Below, piece after piece: positions 1 to 5,247 of a DNA stretch of 19,086 nt. The DNA lies in NCBI GenBank assembly GCA_938039145.1, contig CALHVG010000026.1:1-19086 (forward strand), in the 5' to 3' direction. Position 1 is the stretch's first letter, and each line of letters begins with the position of its first letter. The notes below the pieces were generated by a model. The model ran no database searches, was not told the origin of the DNA, and was given only the letters and a program-made list of their open reading frames with translations. The DNA is from an uncultured Treponema sp. GTDB lineage: Bacteria; Spirochaetota; Spirochaetia; Treponematales; Treponemataceae. The position numbers and the translations under genes are program-made.

Positions 1-24
1 AACTGTTCTGAATCATATTTTATA

Positions 25-48
25 CCGATTTTCCATAAGGAAAATCGG
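25..48. repeat. Hairpin, 10-bp stem
   Basis: CCGATTTTCC (25-34) pairs perfectly with GGAAAATCGG (39-48) around the loop ATAA. The right arm can instead pair with ACCCGTTTTCC at 81-91, with one bulged base, so two structures compete. It is the leftmost hairpin of the region. Confidence 0.7.
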
Positions 49-104
49 GTGGCGGTGGGCAAGGAATAAAAGACTGTCAGACCCGTTTTCCCGCCGCCCT
101 CCTT

Positions 105-133
105 CGAGCGAGTGAACATCATTCATCCGCTCG
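105..133. repeat. Imperfect hairpin, 12-position stem
   Basis: CGAGCG (105-110) pairs with CGCTCG (128-133), and TGAA (113-116) pairs with TTCA (122-125). Between them lie one A-C mismatch and one G-T wobble. The loop is CATCA. The right arm overlaps the first unit of the 23-bp tandem repeat. Confidence 0.55.
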
Positions 134-196
134 GGTGTGTATGTGCCGCTCGCTTGGATGTGATATGCCCACTCGCTCGGGTGTGTATGTCCCACT
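128..196. repeat. Three tandem 23-bp units
   Basis: Units begin at 128, 151 and 174. The first and third share a 17-base exact match (CGCTCGGGTGTGTATGT); the middle one is diverged (CGCTTGGATGTGATATG). The period is 23 bp, not a multiple of three, and no reading frame uses it. Confidence 0.6.
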
Positions 197-207
197 CGTT
201 CTAGTGG
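192..207. repeat. Hairpin, 5-bp stem
   Basis: CCACT (192-196) pairs with AGTGG (203-207) around a 6-base loop, directly after the last 23-bp tandem unit. On its own this is weak; it counts only as part of the dense cluster. Confidence 0.4.
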
Positions 208-230
208 ATTCCTTTCAATAAAAACAAGTG

Positions 231-355
231 TAGGCGGGCGGACATAATAAGGCGTCTTTCACCCGATTGCTGGTACTATATCTGTCTAAAGAATTGTGCA
301 AAGCCCAATTCTTGCAAGATGGGATATCCAAGTTTTCCCGGTAAGAAAAACAGAT
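231..355 (+). repeat. Repeat unit A, about 126 bp
   Basis: This is the first of two diverged direct copies. It shares with unit B a GC-rich opening (GGCGGGCGGAC here), the block at 266-286, which matches 392-412 at 17 of 21 positions, and TGCAAGATG at 313-321, which recurs at 442-450. Between the last two blocks each copy carries a hairpin with a different stem, here AAGAATTG (289-296) with CAATTCTT (306-313). Ends are approximate. Confidence 0.55.
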
Positions 356-415
356 GGCGGCGGACGGGCATATAAAGGTATCGTTCATCCTATTGACGGT
401 ACTATGTCCGTCCCT

Positions 416-441
416 CAAAACGGACAGAACCGTCCGTTTTG
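416..441. repeat. Perfect 10-bp hairpin
   Basis: CAAAACGGAC (416-425) and GTCCGTTTTG (432-441) pair perfectly around the loop AGAACC. No T-run follows, so it does not look like an intrinsic terminator; TGCAAGATG follows, as it does after the hairpin in unit A. Confidence 0.7.
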
Positions 442-458
442 TGCAAGATGAATTATAC

Positions 459-479
459 AAGTTTGCCGCCGGCAAACTT
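459..479. repeat. 9-bp hairpin with 3-base loop
   Basis: AAGTTTGCC (459-467) and GGCAAACTT (471-479) pair perfectly around GCC. A related arm reappears in the hairpin at 825-845 (GAGTTTGC/GCAAACTC). Confidence 0.7.
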
Positions 480-493
480 TAGACGGGTACTCA

Positions 494-557
494 ACCAACA
501 ATCTTATGAACGATGCGTGAATATGCCCGAGCTTCCTCCCGCACCCATCTTGCACGA
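494..557 (-). repeat. Partial inverted copy of the A/B unit
   Basis: Read on the minus strand this matches unit B. GGGCATAT, six variable bases, then ATCGTTCAT is found at 366-388 on the plus strand and at 506-528 on the minus strand with identical spacing. GTGCAAGATG (441-450) also recurs inverted at 546-555. An inverted copy suggests the unit once moved or was duplicated by recombination. Confidence 0.5.
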
Positions 558-589
558 ATCAGACCGATGTCCGATTATTGTCGGATGGG
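544..589. repeat. Nested hairpins
   Basis: CCCATC (544-549) pairs with GATGGG (584-589). An overlapping inner stem, TCCGA (570-574) with TCGGA (581-585), encloses the loop TTATTG. The following bases TGGGATATTCCA resemble those after the unit A hairpin (TGGGATATCCA, 320-330). Confidence 0.45.
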
Positions 590-597
590 ATATTCCA

Positions 598-649
598 CAA
601 TTTCCAAAGTTGACGCTTTGTTCAAGCGCTGCATTTTAGGAAGGTATAG
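598..649 (+). repeat. 52-bp repeat, copy 1
   Basis: It matches 883-935 with only a handful of substitutions and one single-base indel. It holds the hairpin CGCTT (614-618), loop TGTTC, AAGCG (624-628). Relative to copy 2 the pair G615-C627 has become A900-T912, so pairing is preserved. A TTGAC -35-like core lies inside, but no -10 element at proper spacing follows. Confidence 0.7.
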
Positions 650-786
650 ATTCTAAATCCGAATAAGGCTATCTTAATAACCTGCGAGTTTGCATCCCGA
701 AAACTTGTTTATTTTATGCCGTTTTTCGCTTTCTCGAAACGGCGGCAATTCAGCAATCTGCGGTTGCTGCATTGTAAGGATGTTTA

Positions 787-817
787 TTTTCAGCTGCAGT
801 ATTTTTGCGGCTGAAAA
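787..817. repeat. 11-bp hairpin
   Basis: TTTTCAGCTGC (787-797) pairs with GCGGCTGAAAA (807-817) with a single G-T wobble and a 9-base loop. It is the longest stem of the regular array. No T-tract follows, so it is not an obvious terminator. Confidence 0.65.
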
Positions 818-824
818 ACATTAC

Positions 825-845
825 GAGTTTGCAATCGGCAAACTC
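825..845. repeat. 8-bp hairpin
   Basis: GAGTTTGC (825-832) and GCAAACTC (838-845) pair perfectly around AATCG. A weaker relative is found at 685-707 (CGAGTTT with AAACTTG). Confidence 0.65.
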
Positions 846-882
846 TTTGATTTACATATGCGCAATCCGCGCACAAATGCAG

Positions 883-935
883 CAGTTCCCAAAGTTGACA
901 CTTTGTTCAAGTGCTGCATTGTAAGGAAGGTTTAG
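883..935 (+). repeat. 52-bp repeat, copy 2, overlapping the mcsA leader
   Basis: This is the second copy of 598-649. It carries CACTT (899-903), loop TGTTC, AAGTG (909-913). An alternative inner stem CAAAGT/ACTTTG (890-895/900-905) and an outer 9-bp stem AATGCAGCA (876-884) with TGCTGCATT (912-920) are also possible. Its end supplies the mcsA ribosome binding site. Confidence 0.7.
923..930 (+). promoter_or_regulatory. mcsA ribosome binding site, inside a repeat copy
   Basis: AAGGAAGG lies 8 bases before the ATG at 939. The same bases close the 52-bp repeat (TAGGAAGG in copy 1, which is followed by no gene). The large hairpin 876-920 ends two bases upstream, so folding could affect ribosome access; that last point is inference. 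Confidence 0.6.
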
Positions 936-938
936 CTT

Positions 939-1457
939 ATGCTTTGTGATTTGTGCAATGAACGGAACGCCGTTATTTTTCTTGAGCAGCGTTCGGGCTC
1001 TTCGTGCAGGAAAGTAAACTTGTGCGCAGAATGTGCTTTGCAACGGGGAATTTCCGCGCCTGAAATATCCGCCGAACAGAAAAATCTGGATGCCGTTTTC
1101 AAAGAAACTCTTGAAAAGAAGACAAAATCTTCTCCGGATTTCAAGAAACTTTGTCCCGGATGCGGAAAAAGTCTTGGAGACATAAAATTGTCCGGTTTTT
1201 CAGGCTGCCCGGAATGTTATTTGGTCTTTTCAGACGAAATAAACTCTTTTCTAAATCCGGACGGAATCGAAGCAAAATACACGGGAACTCTTCCGCGCAG
1301 AATAAAGGATTTCAGGAACGATATAACCGACAGGGCTGACCTTCAGCGGAAGTTGGAAGAAGCCGTCGGCAAAGAAGACTACGAGAAGGCGGCTGTGTAC
1401 AGGGATTTTCTTAGAGCAATCGAGAAAAACAGCGTTGTTGACGGAGAAAAAATCTAG
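939..1457 (+). CDS. mcsA: McsA-like zinc-finger/UVR adaptor protein
   Basis: This 172-residue protein has the McsA layout. Four CxxC pairs at C3/C6, C29/C32, C72/C75 and C90/C93 would form two zinc sites, and a UVR-type helical hairpin follows at about 133-168 (the DLQRKLEEAVGKEDYEKAA region). In Firmicutes McsA binds and activates the protein-arginine kinase McsB and assists ClpC. All eight cysteines are present and the length is normal. It is first in a plus-strand group with mcsB, only 2 bp downstream, and clpC. No ctsR repressor gene precedes it, unlike the Bacillus operon; the upstream side is hairpin-rich DNA. The ATG at 939 is supported by AAGGAAGG 8 bases before it and by the expected start of the first zinc motif. 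The N-terminal double CxxC plus UVR, next to mcsB and clpC, makes another identity unlikely. Confidence 0.92.
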   Translation: MLCDLCNERNAVIFLEQRSGSSCRKVNLCAECALQRGISAPEISAEQKNLDAVFKETLEKKTKSSPDFKKLCPGCGKSLGDIKLSGFSGCPECYLVFSDEINSFLNPDGIEAKYTGTLPRRIKDFRNDITDRADLQRKLEEAVGKEDYEKAAVYRDFLRAIEKNSVVDGEKI

Positions 1458-1459
1458 CC

Positions 1460-2578
1460 ATGGAACAGGAAATTGAAGAAGCAGGAAAAGCATGGTACTC
1501 GATGGAAGGAAAAGAGAACGATGTCGTGATTTCTTCGCGGGTAAGGCTCTGCAGAAATCTTGCAAATTTTCCCTTCCCTGAAAAGTTTCGGGGCGACGAC
1601 GAAAGCAGGGTGGAAGCCATAATTATGGACGCTTTTCGGAAAGTTCCCGCCTTTGAAGGCTACCGTTCTATAAAAACGTCGCTTTTAAGTCCGTTGAACC
1701 GCCGCATTCTTGAGGAACTGGGCGTGCTGAAATTGCAGGATGAGATTGAAAGGCGGAACTTGGTTTTTGAATCCCTTGCGCTTATGAATAGTGAGGGAAA
1801 TCTTTCGGCTGTTATAAACGGAACCGACCACCTTAAACTTTCATCGTTTTCTTCGGGGCTTGATTATGGCGGATGTTTCAATGCGGTAAAAAGCCTTGAT
1901 GCTGAACTTGAAAAATCCCTTCAGTTTGCGGCAACTTACGATTTCGGATACATTACGTCCGCCTTAAAAAATTCCGGAAGCGGAATGAAGATTTCTGCAA
2001 GGATTGCTCTTCCCGGAACGTTCAGAGCCGGAAAAATGCAAACCGTAATTGATTATGTTAGGCGCAAAAATGCGGTGATTGTTCCCGCATTCCCGCAAAT
2101 ACTTTCGGAAAATCTTCCGGCTCCGGGCTCTTATTTTCTTTTGTGCGGGCGGAACGCATACCGCGGAAGCGAAATAGACCAAATTGCCGAGATGGAATCG
2201 ATTTCAAGATTTATAGCCGAATACGAACGAAAGATTTTACTTGATTTTGCCGATAATCATACCACGATTGTAAGAAATTCTGTCCTTCGCGCTTATTCTT
2301 TGGCAGGCGCGAGTCTTCTTCTTTCGCTCAGGGAAGCTTTGGACATAATTTCCGACCTTCATGTAGGGCTGAGGTTGAGCCTTATCGAAGGAATCGACGG
2401 CAAAACTATCGTCGGACTTTTGTATAGGATTCAGGATGCGCATCTTAGCTATCTTATGGAAAACGGAAAATTTAATTTTGCCGATGACATTAAAGATGAG
2501 CATCGCTTGAAACTCGACAGACTTAGGGCGGTCGTTTTGCAGGAAGCACTTGAAAACATTTCTTTGAGGAAATTATGA
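1460..2578 (+). CDS. mcsB: McsB-family protein with degenerate kinase active site
   Basis: This 372-residue protein aligns end to end with McsB, which transfers phosphate from ATP to arginine side chains. The nucleotide-binding SxRxR is kept (S26, R27, R29), and the C-terminal half (about 255-330) is recognisably McsB. The catalytic positions are not kept. The NEEDHxR motif reads NGTDHLK at 120-126, so both glutamates and the arginine are replaced. The CPTNxGTGLR motif reads ALKNSGSGMK at 168-177, losing the catalytic cysteine. The VRGxxGEGSE loop reads LCGRNAYRGSE at 228-238, losing an arginine and a glutamate. From my recollection of the B. subtilis sequence this should abolish phosphotransfer. 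It lies 2 bp after mcsA and overlaps clpC by 4 bases, so a ClpC-related adaptor role is the likely alternative. The frame is intact, arguing against a pseudogene. Confidence 0.88.
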   Translation: MEQEIEEAGKAWYSMEGKENDVVISSRVRLCRNLANFPFPEKFRGDDESRVEAIIMDAFRKVPAFEGYRSIKTSLLSPLNRRILEELGVLKLQDEIERRNLVFESLALMNSEGNLSAVINGTDHLKLSSFSSGLDYGGCFNAVKSLDAELEKSLQFAATYDFGYITSALKNSGSGMKISARIALPGTFRAGKMQTVIDYVRRKNAVIVPAFPQILSENLPAPGSYFLLCGRNAYRGSEIDQIAEMESISRFIAEYERKILLDFADNHTTIVRNSVLRAYSLAGASLLLSLREALDIISDLHVGLRLSLIEGIDGKTIVGLLYRIQDAHLSYLMENGKFNFADDIKDEHRLKLDRLRAVVLQEALENISLRKL

Positions 2579-5247
2579 AAAATCTTTCTCCACGGGCATC
2601 CCGTCTTGTAAACGGCTTGAGCCAGAACATCGCAAGGGCATTCTCTTCCGGGGAAATTCAGCCGGAACACATAATCCTTGCCATGATAAAAATAAAAGAA
2701 GGAACCGGATATTTTGCCCTCAAAAAGGCGGGAATAGACTTGAACTCATTTTCGTTCTGTCTTGAAAAAAGTCTTTCAGGCGGCGGAGAGAGAATCGGCG
2801 AAAATGAGATTGAACTGATTCCGATTGGAAAACGAACTGAAAAACTTCTTGAAGCCGCGTCCAGCGAATGTGAAAAACTTGGGGATGATTTTGTAGGAAC
2901 TGAACACATACTTCTTGCCGCAATGCAGGAATCGGGCAGTGTGAGCCTTGATTTTTTTTCAGAGGCAAAAATAAATGCGGGCACAATGCGGGATTTGGTT
3001 AAGTTTTCAAGGCATGAACTTAAAATTTCCGAAGAACTTATGAAGAATTCCGGCGGTATGCCGGCGGATGCCTTGAATAGGATTTTCAAAAAACTCGACA
3101 AAACCGGAGAAAAACTTGAAAATTCTATGCAATCTAAAAATTTTCAAGGAACCGAATCTGCTCAGGATAAAAATCATTTTAAAGAACGAAAGGAATCTAA
3201 AAGTTTTCTTTCGGAATTCAGCCGAGACATCACCCGTCTTTTTACGGAAGGAAAAGCCGATCCTGTAGTCGGGCGCGAAAAAGAGATTCAAAGGCTTATT
3301 CAAATTCTTTCAAGAAGAACTAAAAATAATCCCGTTCTTGTAGGCGAGCCCGGAATCGGAAAAACCGCTATTGTGGAAGGCCTTGCGCAGTCCATAGCGC
3401 AAGGAAATGTTCCGTCCGCATTGGCAAAAAAACGGATTCTTTCGCTTGACCTTGCCGCTCTTATTGCCGGCACAAAATACCGCGGCGAATTTGAAGAGCG
3501 GATGAAGCGCATGATGAACGAAGTCCGCCTTGACAGTAACATAATTCTTTTTATCGACGAACTTCACACAATCATTGGAGCCGGCGGCCCTGAAGGAACC
3601 ATGGACGCCTCGAATATGCTTAAGCCCGCACTCAGCCGTTCGGAACTGCAGATAATCGGAGCTACAACCACAAAAGAATACAGCCGCTACATCGAAAAAG
3701 ATTCTGCCTTGGAACGAAGATTTCAGATGATAAGGGTGGAAGAGCCTTCAGACGAGGAGACGGTGAAAATCCTTGAGGGAATAAAAAAGCAATACGAGGA
3801 TTTTCATGGAATAATCTACGACGATGATGTGATTCCCTTGATAGTAAAACTTGCAAGACGTTATATTCCTGAAAGGTTTCTTCCTGACAAGGCGATTGAT
3901 ATTCTTGACGAAGCCGGAGCAGAAAAAAAACTGAACGAAGACAAAGAGCCTGAAGAATTTTTAGAACTTGAAAAGCAGATTGAAGCTCTTGTTGGCGAAA
4001 AAAAAGAGCTTGTAAAAAATCAGGATTACGAGAACGCCGCCTATGTACGGGACAAAGTTATACAGCTAAAAGGTCAGCTGGAACTTTATGCAAGATACTG
4101 GAAAGAAAAAGGCTTGTCAAAAAAAAGCCGTGTAAGTTCCGACGACGTGTCAAAGGTTGTAAGCACACTTACAGGAATCCCCGTGGAAAGGCTTGACAGA
4201 AACGAATCCCGGCGGCTTTCGGAGATGGAAAAAGAGATGCACAGCATGGTCATAGGTCAGGACGATGCCGTCCGTTCAATTTCCGGCGCTGTCCGAAGAA
4301 GCAGGGCGGGAATATCTTCTCCAAAACGGCCTATAGGTTCGTTCATCTTTCTTGGTCCTACGGGCGTTGGAAAGACGCAGCTTGCAAAGGCTCTCGCAAA
4401 ATTCATGTTTGGAAGTGAGGATTTTTTGGTGAGGGTCGATATGTCGGACTTCATGGAAAAACACAACGCAAGCCGGCTTGTCGGCGCGCCTCCGGGCTAT
4501 ATCGGCTACGAGGACGGCGGCATTCTTACGGAAAAAGTCCGCAGAAATCCGTATTCGGTTCTTCTTTTGGACGAAATAGAAAAAGCCCATCCGGATGTCT
4601 TCAATCTTCTTCTTCAGATTCTTGAGGAAGGCGAGCTTAGCGACAGCCAGGGACACACCGTAAATTTCAGGAACACCGTTATAATAATGACAAGCAATGC
4701 GGGGGCAAGAAAAATCACCTCGGAAAGCAGGGTCGGTTTTTCTTTAGACAAAGGAACTATACTTCCTTACGATCAGATAAAATCGAATGCCGAAAGCGAA
4801 CTGAAAAAACTTTTGAATCCGGAACTCATAAACAGGATAGACGACATAATCGTGTTCAAAGCCCTTGAAAAGAAAGAGGTTTCCCAAATTCTTGACATAC
4901 AGATTGACGAACTTGCCTCTCGGCTTGAAGAACGGAATCTTACAATTTCGCTGAAGCCTTCGGCACGGCGTTATTTAATCGAAAAGGGCTACGAGCCTTC
5001 AATGGGTGCTAGGCCTATGCGTCGCATTATCCAAAAAGAGATTGAAGAGCCGCTTGCCACAAAAATCCTTGACGAAAAAAACAATGGATTCCACCGGATT
5101 TCGGTCGAATGTTCCAAAGGAAGGCTAAAAATTTCTTTTACCGACAAAAAAAACGCTAAAAGCACAACCATAAAATGCATCTCCATGTCGAACGAGAACG
5201 AGGATTCTTCCGTGCTTGCGACGGTGAACGTTTTGGAGAAAAAATAG
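2575..5247 (+). CDS. clpC: ClpC-type AAA+ unfoldase of the ClpCP protease
   Basis: This 890-residue Hsp100 unfoldase is expected to thread substrates into ClpP. The N-terminal double repeat spans about 1-150. AAA module 1 has Walker A GEPGIGKT (257-264) and Walker B with D328/E329. A short middle domain with a UVR-like helix pair at about 463-500 is typical of ClpC rather than ClpB. AAA module 2 has Walker A GPTGVGKT (594-601) and Walker B with D666/E667. V720-G721-F722 sits where the ClpP-docking loop lies. Glutamates E31 and E110 match the two B. subtilis ClpC N-domain residues that hold phosphoarginine, although related Clp proteins also carry this TEH-like motif. Both ATPase sites look complete. 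Its start overlaps the mcsB stop (ATGA), implying translational coupling. No clpP is in the window. Confidence 0.97.
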   Translation: MKNLSPRASRLVNGLSQNIARAFSSGEIQPEHIILAMIKIKEGTGYFALKKAGIDLNSFSFCLEKSLSGGGERIGENEIELIPIGKRTEKLLEAASSECEKLGDDFVGTEHILLAAMQESGSVSLDFFSEAKINAGTMRDLVKFSRHELKISEELMKNSGGMPADALNRIFKKLDKTGEKLENSMQSKNFQGTESAQDKNHFKERKESKSFLSEFSRDITRLFTEGKADPVVGREKEIQRLIQILSRRTKNNPVLVGEPGIGKTAIVEGLAQSIAQGNVPSALAKKRILSLDLAALIAGTKYRGEFEERMKRMMNEVRLDSNIILFIDELHTIIGAGGPEGTMDASNMLKPALSRSELQIIGATTTKEYSRYIEKDSALERRFQMIRVEEPSDEETVKILEGIKKQYEDFHGIIYDDDVIPLIVKLARRYIPERFLPDKAIDILDEAGAEKKLNEDKEPEEFLELEKQIEALVGEKKELVKNQDYENAAYVRDKVIQLKGQLELYARYWKEKGLSKKSRVSSDDVSKVVSTLTGIPVERLDRNESRRLSEMEKEMHSMVIGQDDAVRSISGAVRRSRAGISSPKRPIGSFIFLGPTGVGKTQLAKALAKFMFGSEDFLVRVDMSDFMEKHNASRLVGAPPGYIGYEDGGILTEKVRRNPYSVLLLDEIEKAHPDVFNLLLQILEEGELSDSQGHTVNFRNTVIIMTSNAGARKITSESRVGFSLDKGTILPYDQIKSNAESELKKLLNPELINRIDDIIVFKALEKKEVSQILDIQIDELASRLEERNLTISLKPSARRYLIEKGYEPSMGARPMRRIIQKEIEEPLATKILDEKNNGFHRISVECSKGRLKISFTDKKNAKSTTIKCISMSNENEDSSVLATVNVLEKK
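5235..5238 (+). promoter_or_regulatory. RBS supporting the TTG start at 5248
   Basis: GGAG lies 9 bases upstream of the TTG, inside the last codons of clpC. It supports TTG as the start because this is the codon that yields a full signal peptide, and it implies co-translation with clpC. Confidence 0.5.

Larger units (their letters stand above)
355..483 (+). repeat. Repeat unit B, about 126 bp
   Basis: This is the second direct copy and follows unit A without a gap. It contains three inverted repeats: GACGG/CCGTC at 395-412, a perfect 10-bp stem at 416-441 and a 9-bp stem at 459-479. The 416-441 hairpin occupies the place of the unrelated 289-313 hairpin in unit A, so position and pairing are kept while the stem sequence is not. 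Ends are approximate. Confidence 0.55.
614..920. repeat. Array of about nine hairpins at about 36-bp spacing
   Basis: Successive stems are 614-618/624-628; 646-653 with 661-672, bulged; 685-691/701-707 with one wobble; GCCGTTT 718-724 with AAACGGC 737-743; CAGCAA 751-756 with TTGCTG 764-769, extended by CAAT/ATTG; an 11-bp stem 787-797/807-817; GAGTTTGC 825-832 with GCAAACTC 838-845; TGCGC 859-863 with GCGCA 869-873; and 876-884/912-920 enclosing a smaller hairpin. Centres lie about 37, 38, 34, 30, 42, 33, 31 and 32-40 bp apart. The stems have mostly unrelated sequences; some flanks recur, notably TGCTGCATTGTAAGGA at 765-780 and 912-927. Confidence 0.65.
1..938. repeat. Gene-free region dense in hairpins and diverged repeats
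   Basis: I find no convincing coding sequence here; the open frames are short, overlap on both strands and resemble no family I know. The stretch contains at least sixteen inverted repeats with stems of 5-11 bp and short loops, a 23-bp tandem repeat, two diverged direct copies of a unit of about 126 bp plus a partial inverted copy, and a 52-bp repeat present twice. The stems differ in sequence from hairpin to hairpin, which is unlike a CRISPR array, where the repeat is constant. It lies directly upstream of mcsA, so part of it may be an untranslated leader. Function is unknown to me. Confidence 0.75.

Noticed and set aside
231..557. Integron attC sites
   Set aside because: I see no consistent RYYYAAC/GTTRRRY ends and no cassette genes or integrase.
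883..913. CtsR operator ahead of mcsA
   Set aside because: CtsR binds tandem GGTCAAA heptads; only a loosely similar GTCAACTTTG is present on the minus strand.
614..920. CRISPR array, because of the regular spacing of about 36 bp
   Set aside because: There is no constant repeat; the stems differ from unit to unit, and no cas gene is in the window.
895..923. TTGACA with CATTGT/ATTGTA as the mcsA promoter
   Set aside because: Transcription would start at about 930, on top of or after the ribosome binding site, and the same bases belong to a repeat copy also found where no gene follows.
13..935. Short open frames on both strands upstream of mcsA
   Set aside because: They overlap each other, lack ribosome sites and recognisable composition, and run through palindromes and tandem repeats.
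1460..2578. mcsB as a decaying pseudogene
   Set aside because: The frame is uninterrupted at full length, is coupled to clpC by an ATGA overlap, and the non-catalytic half is well kept.
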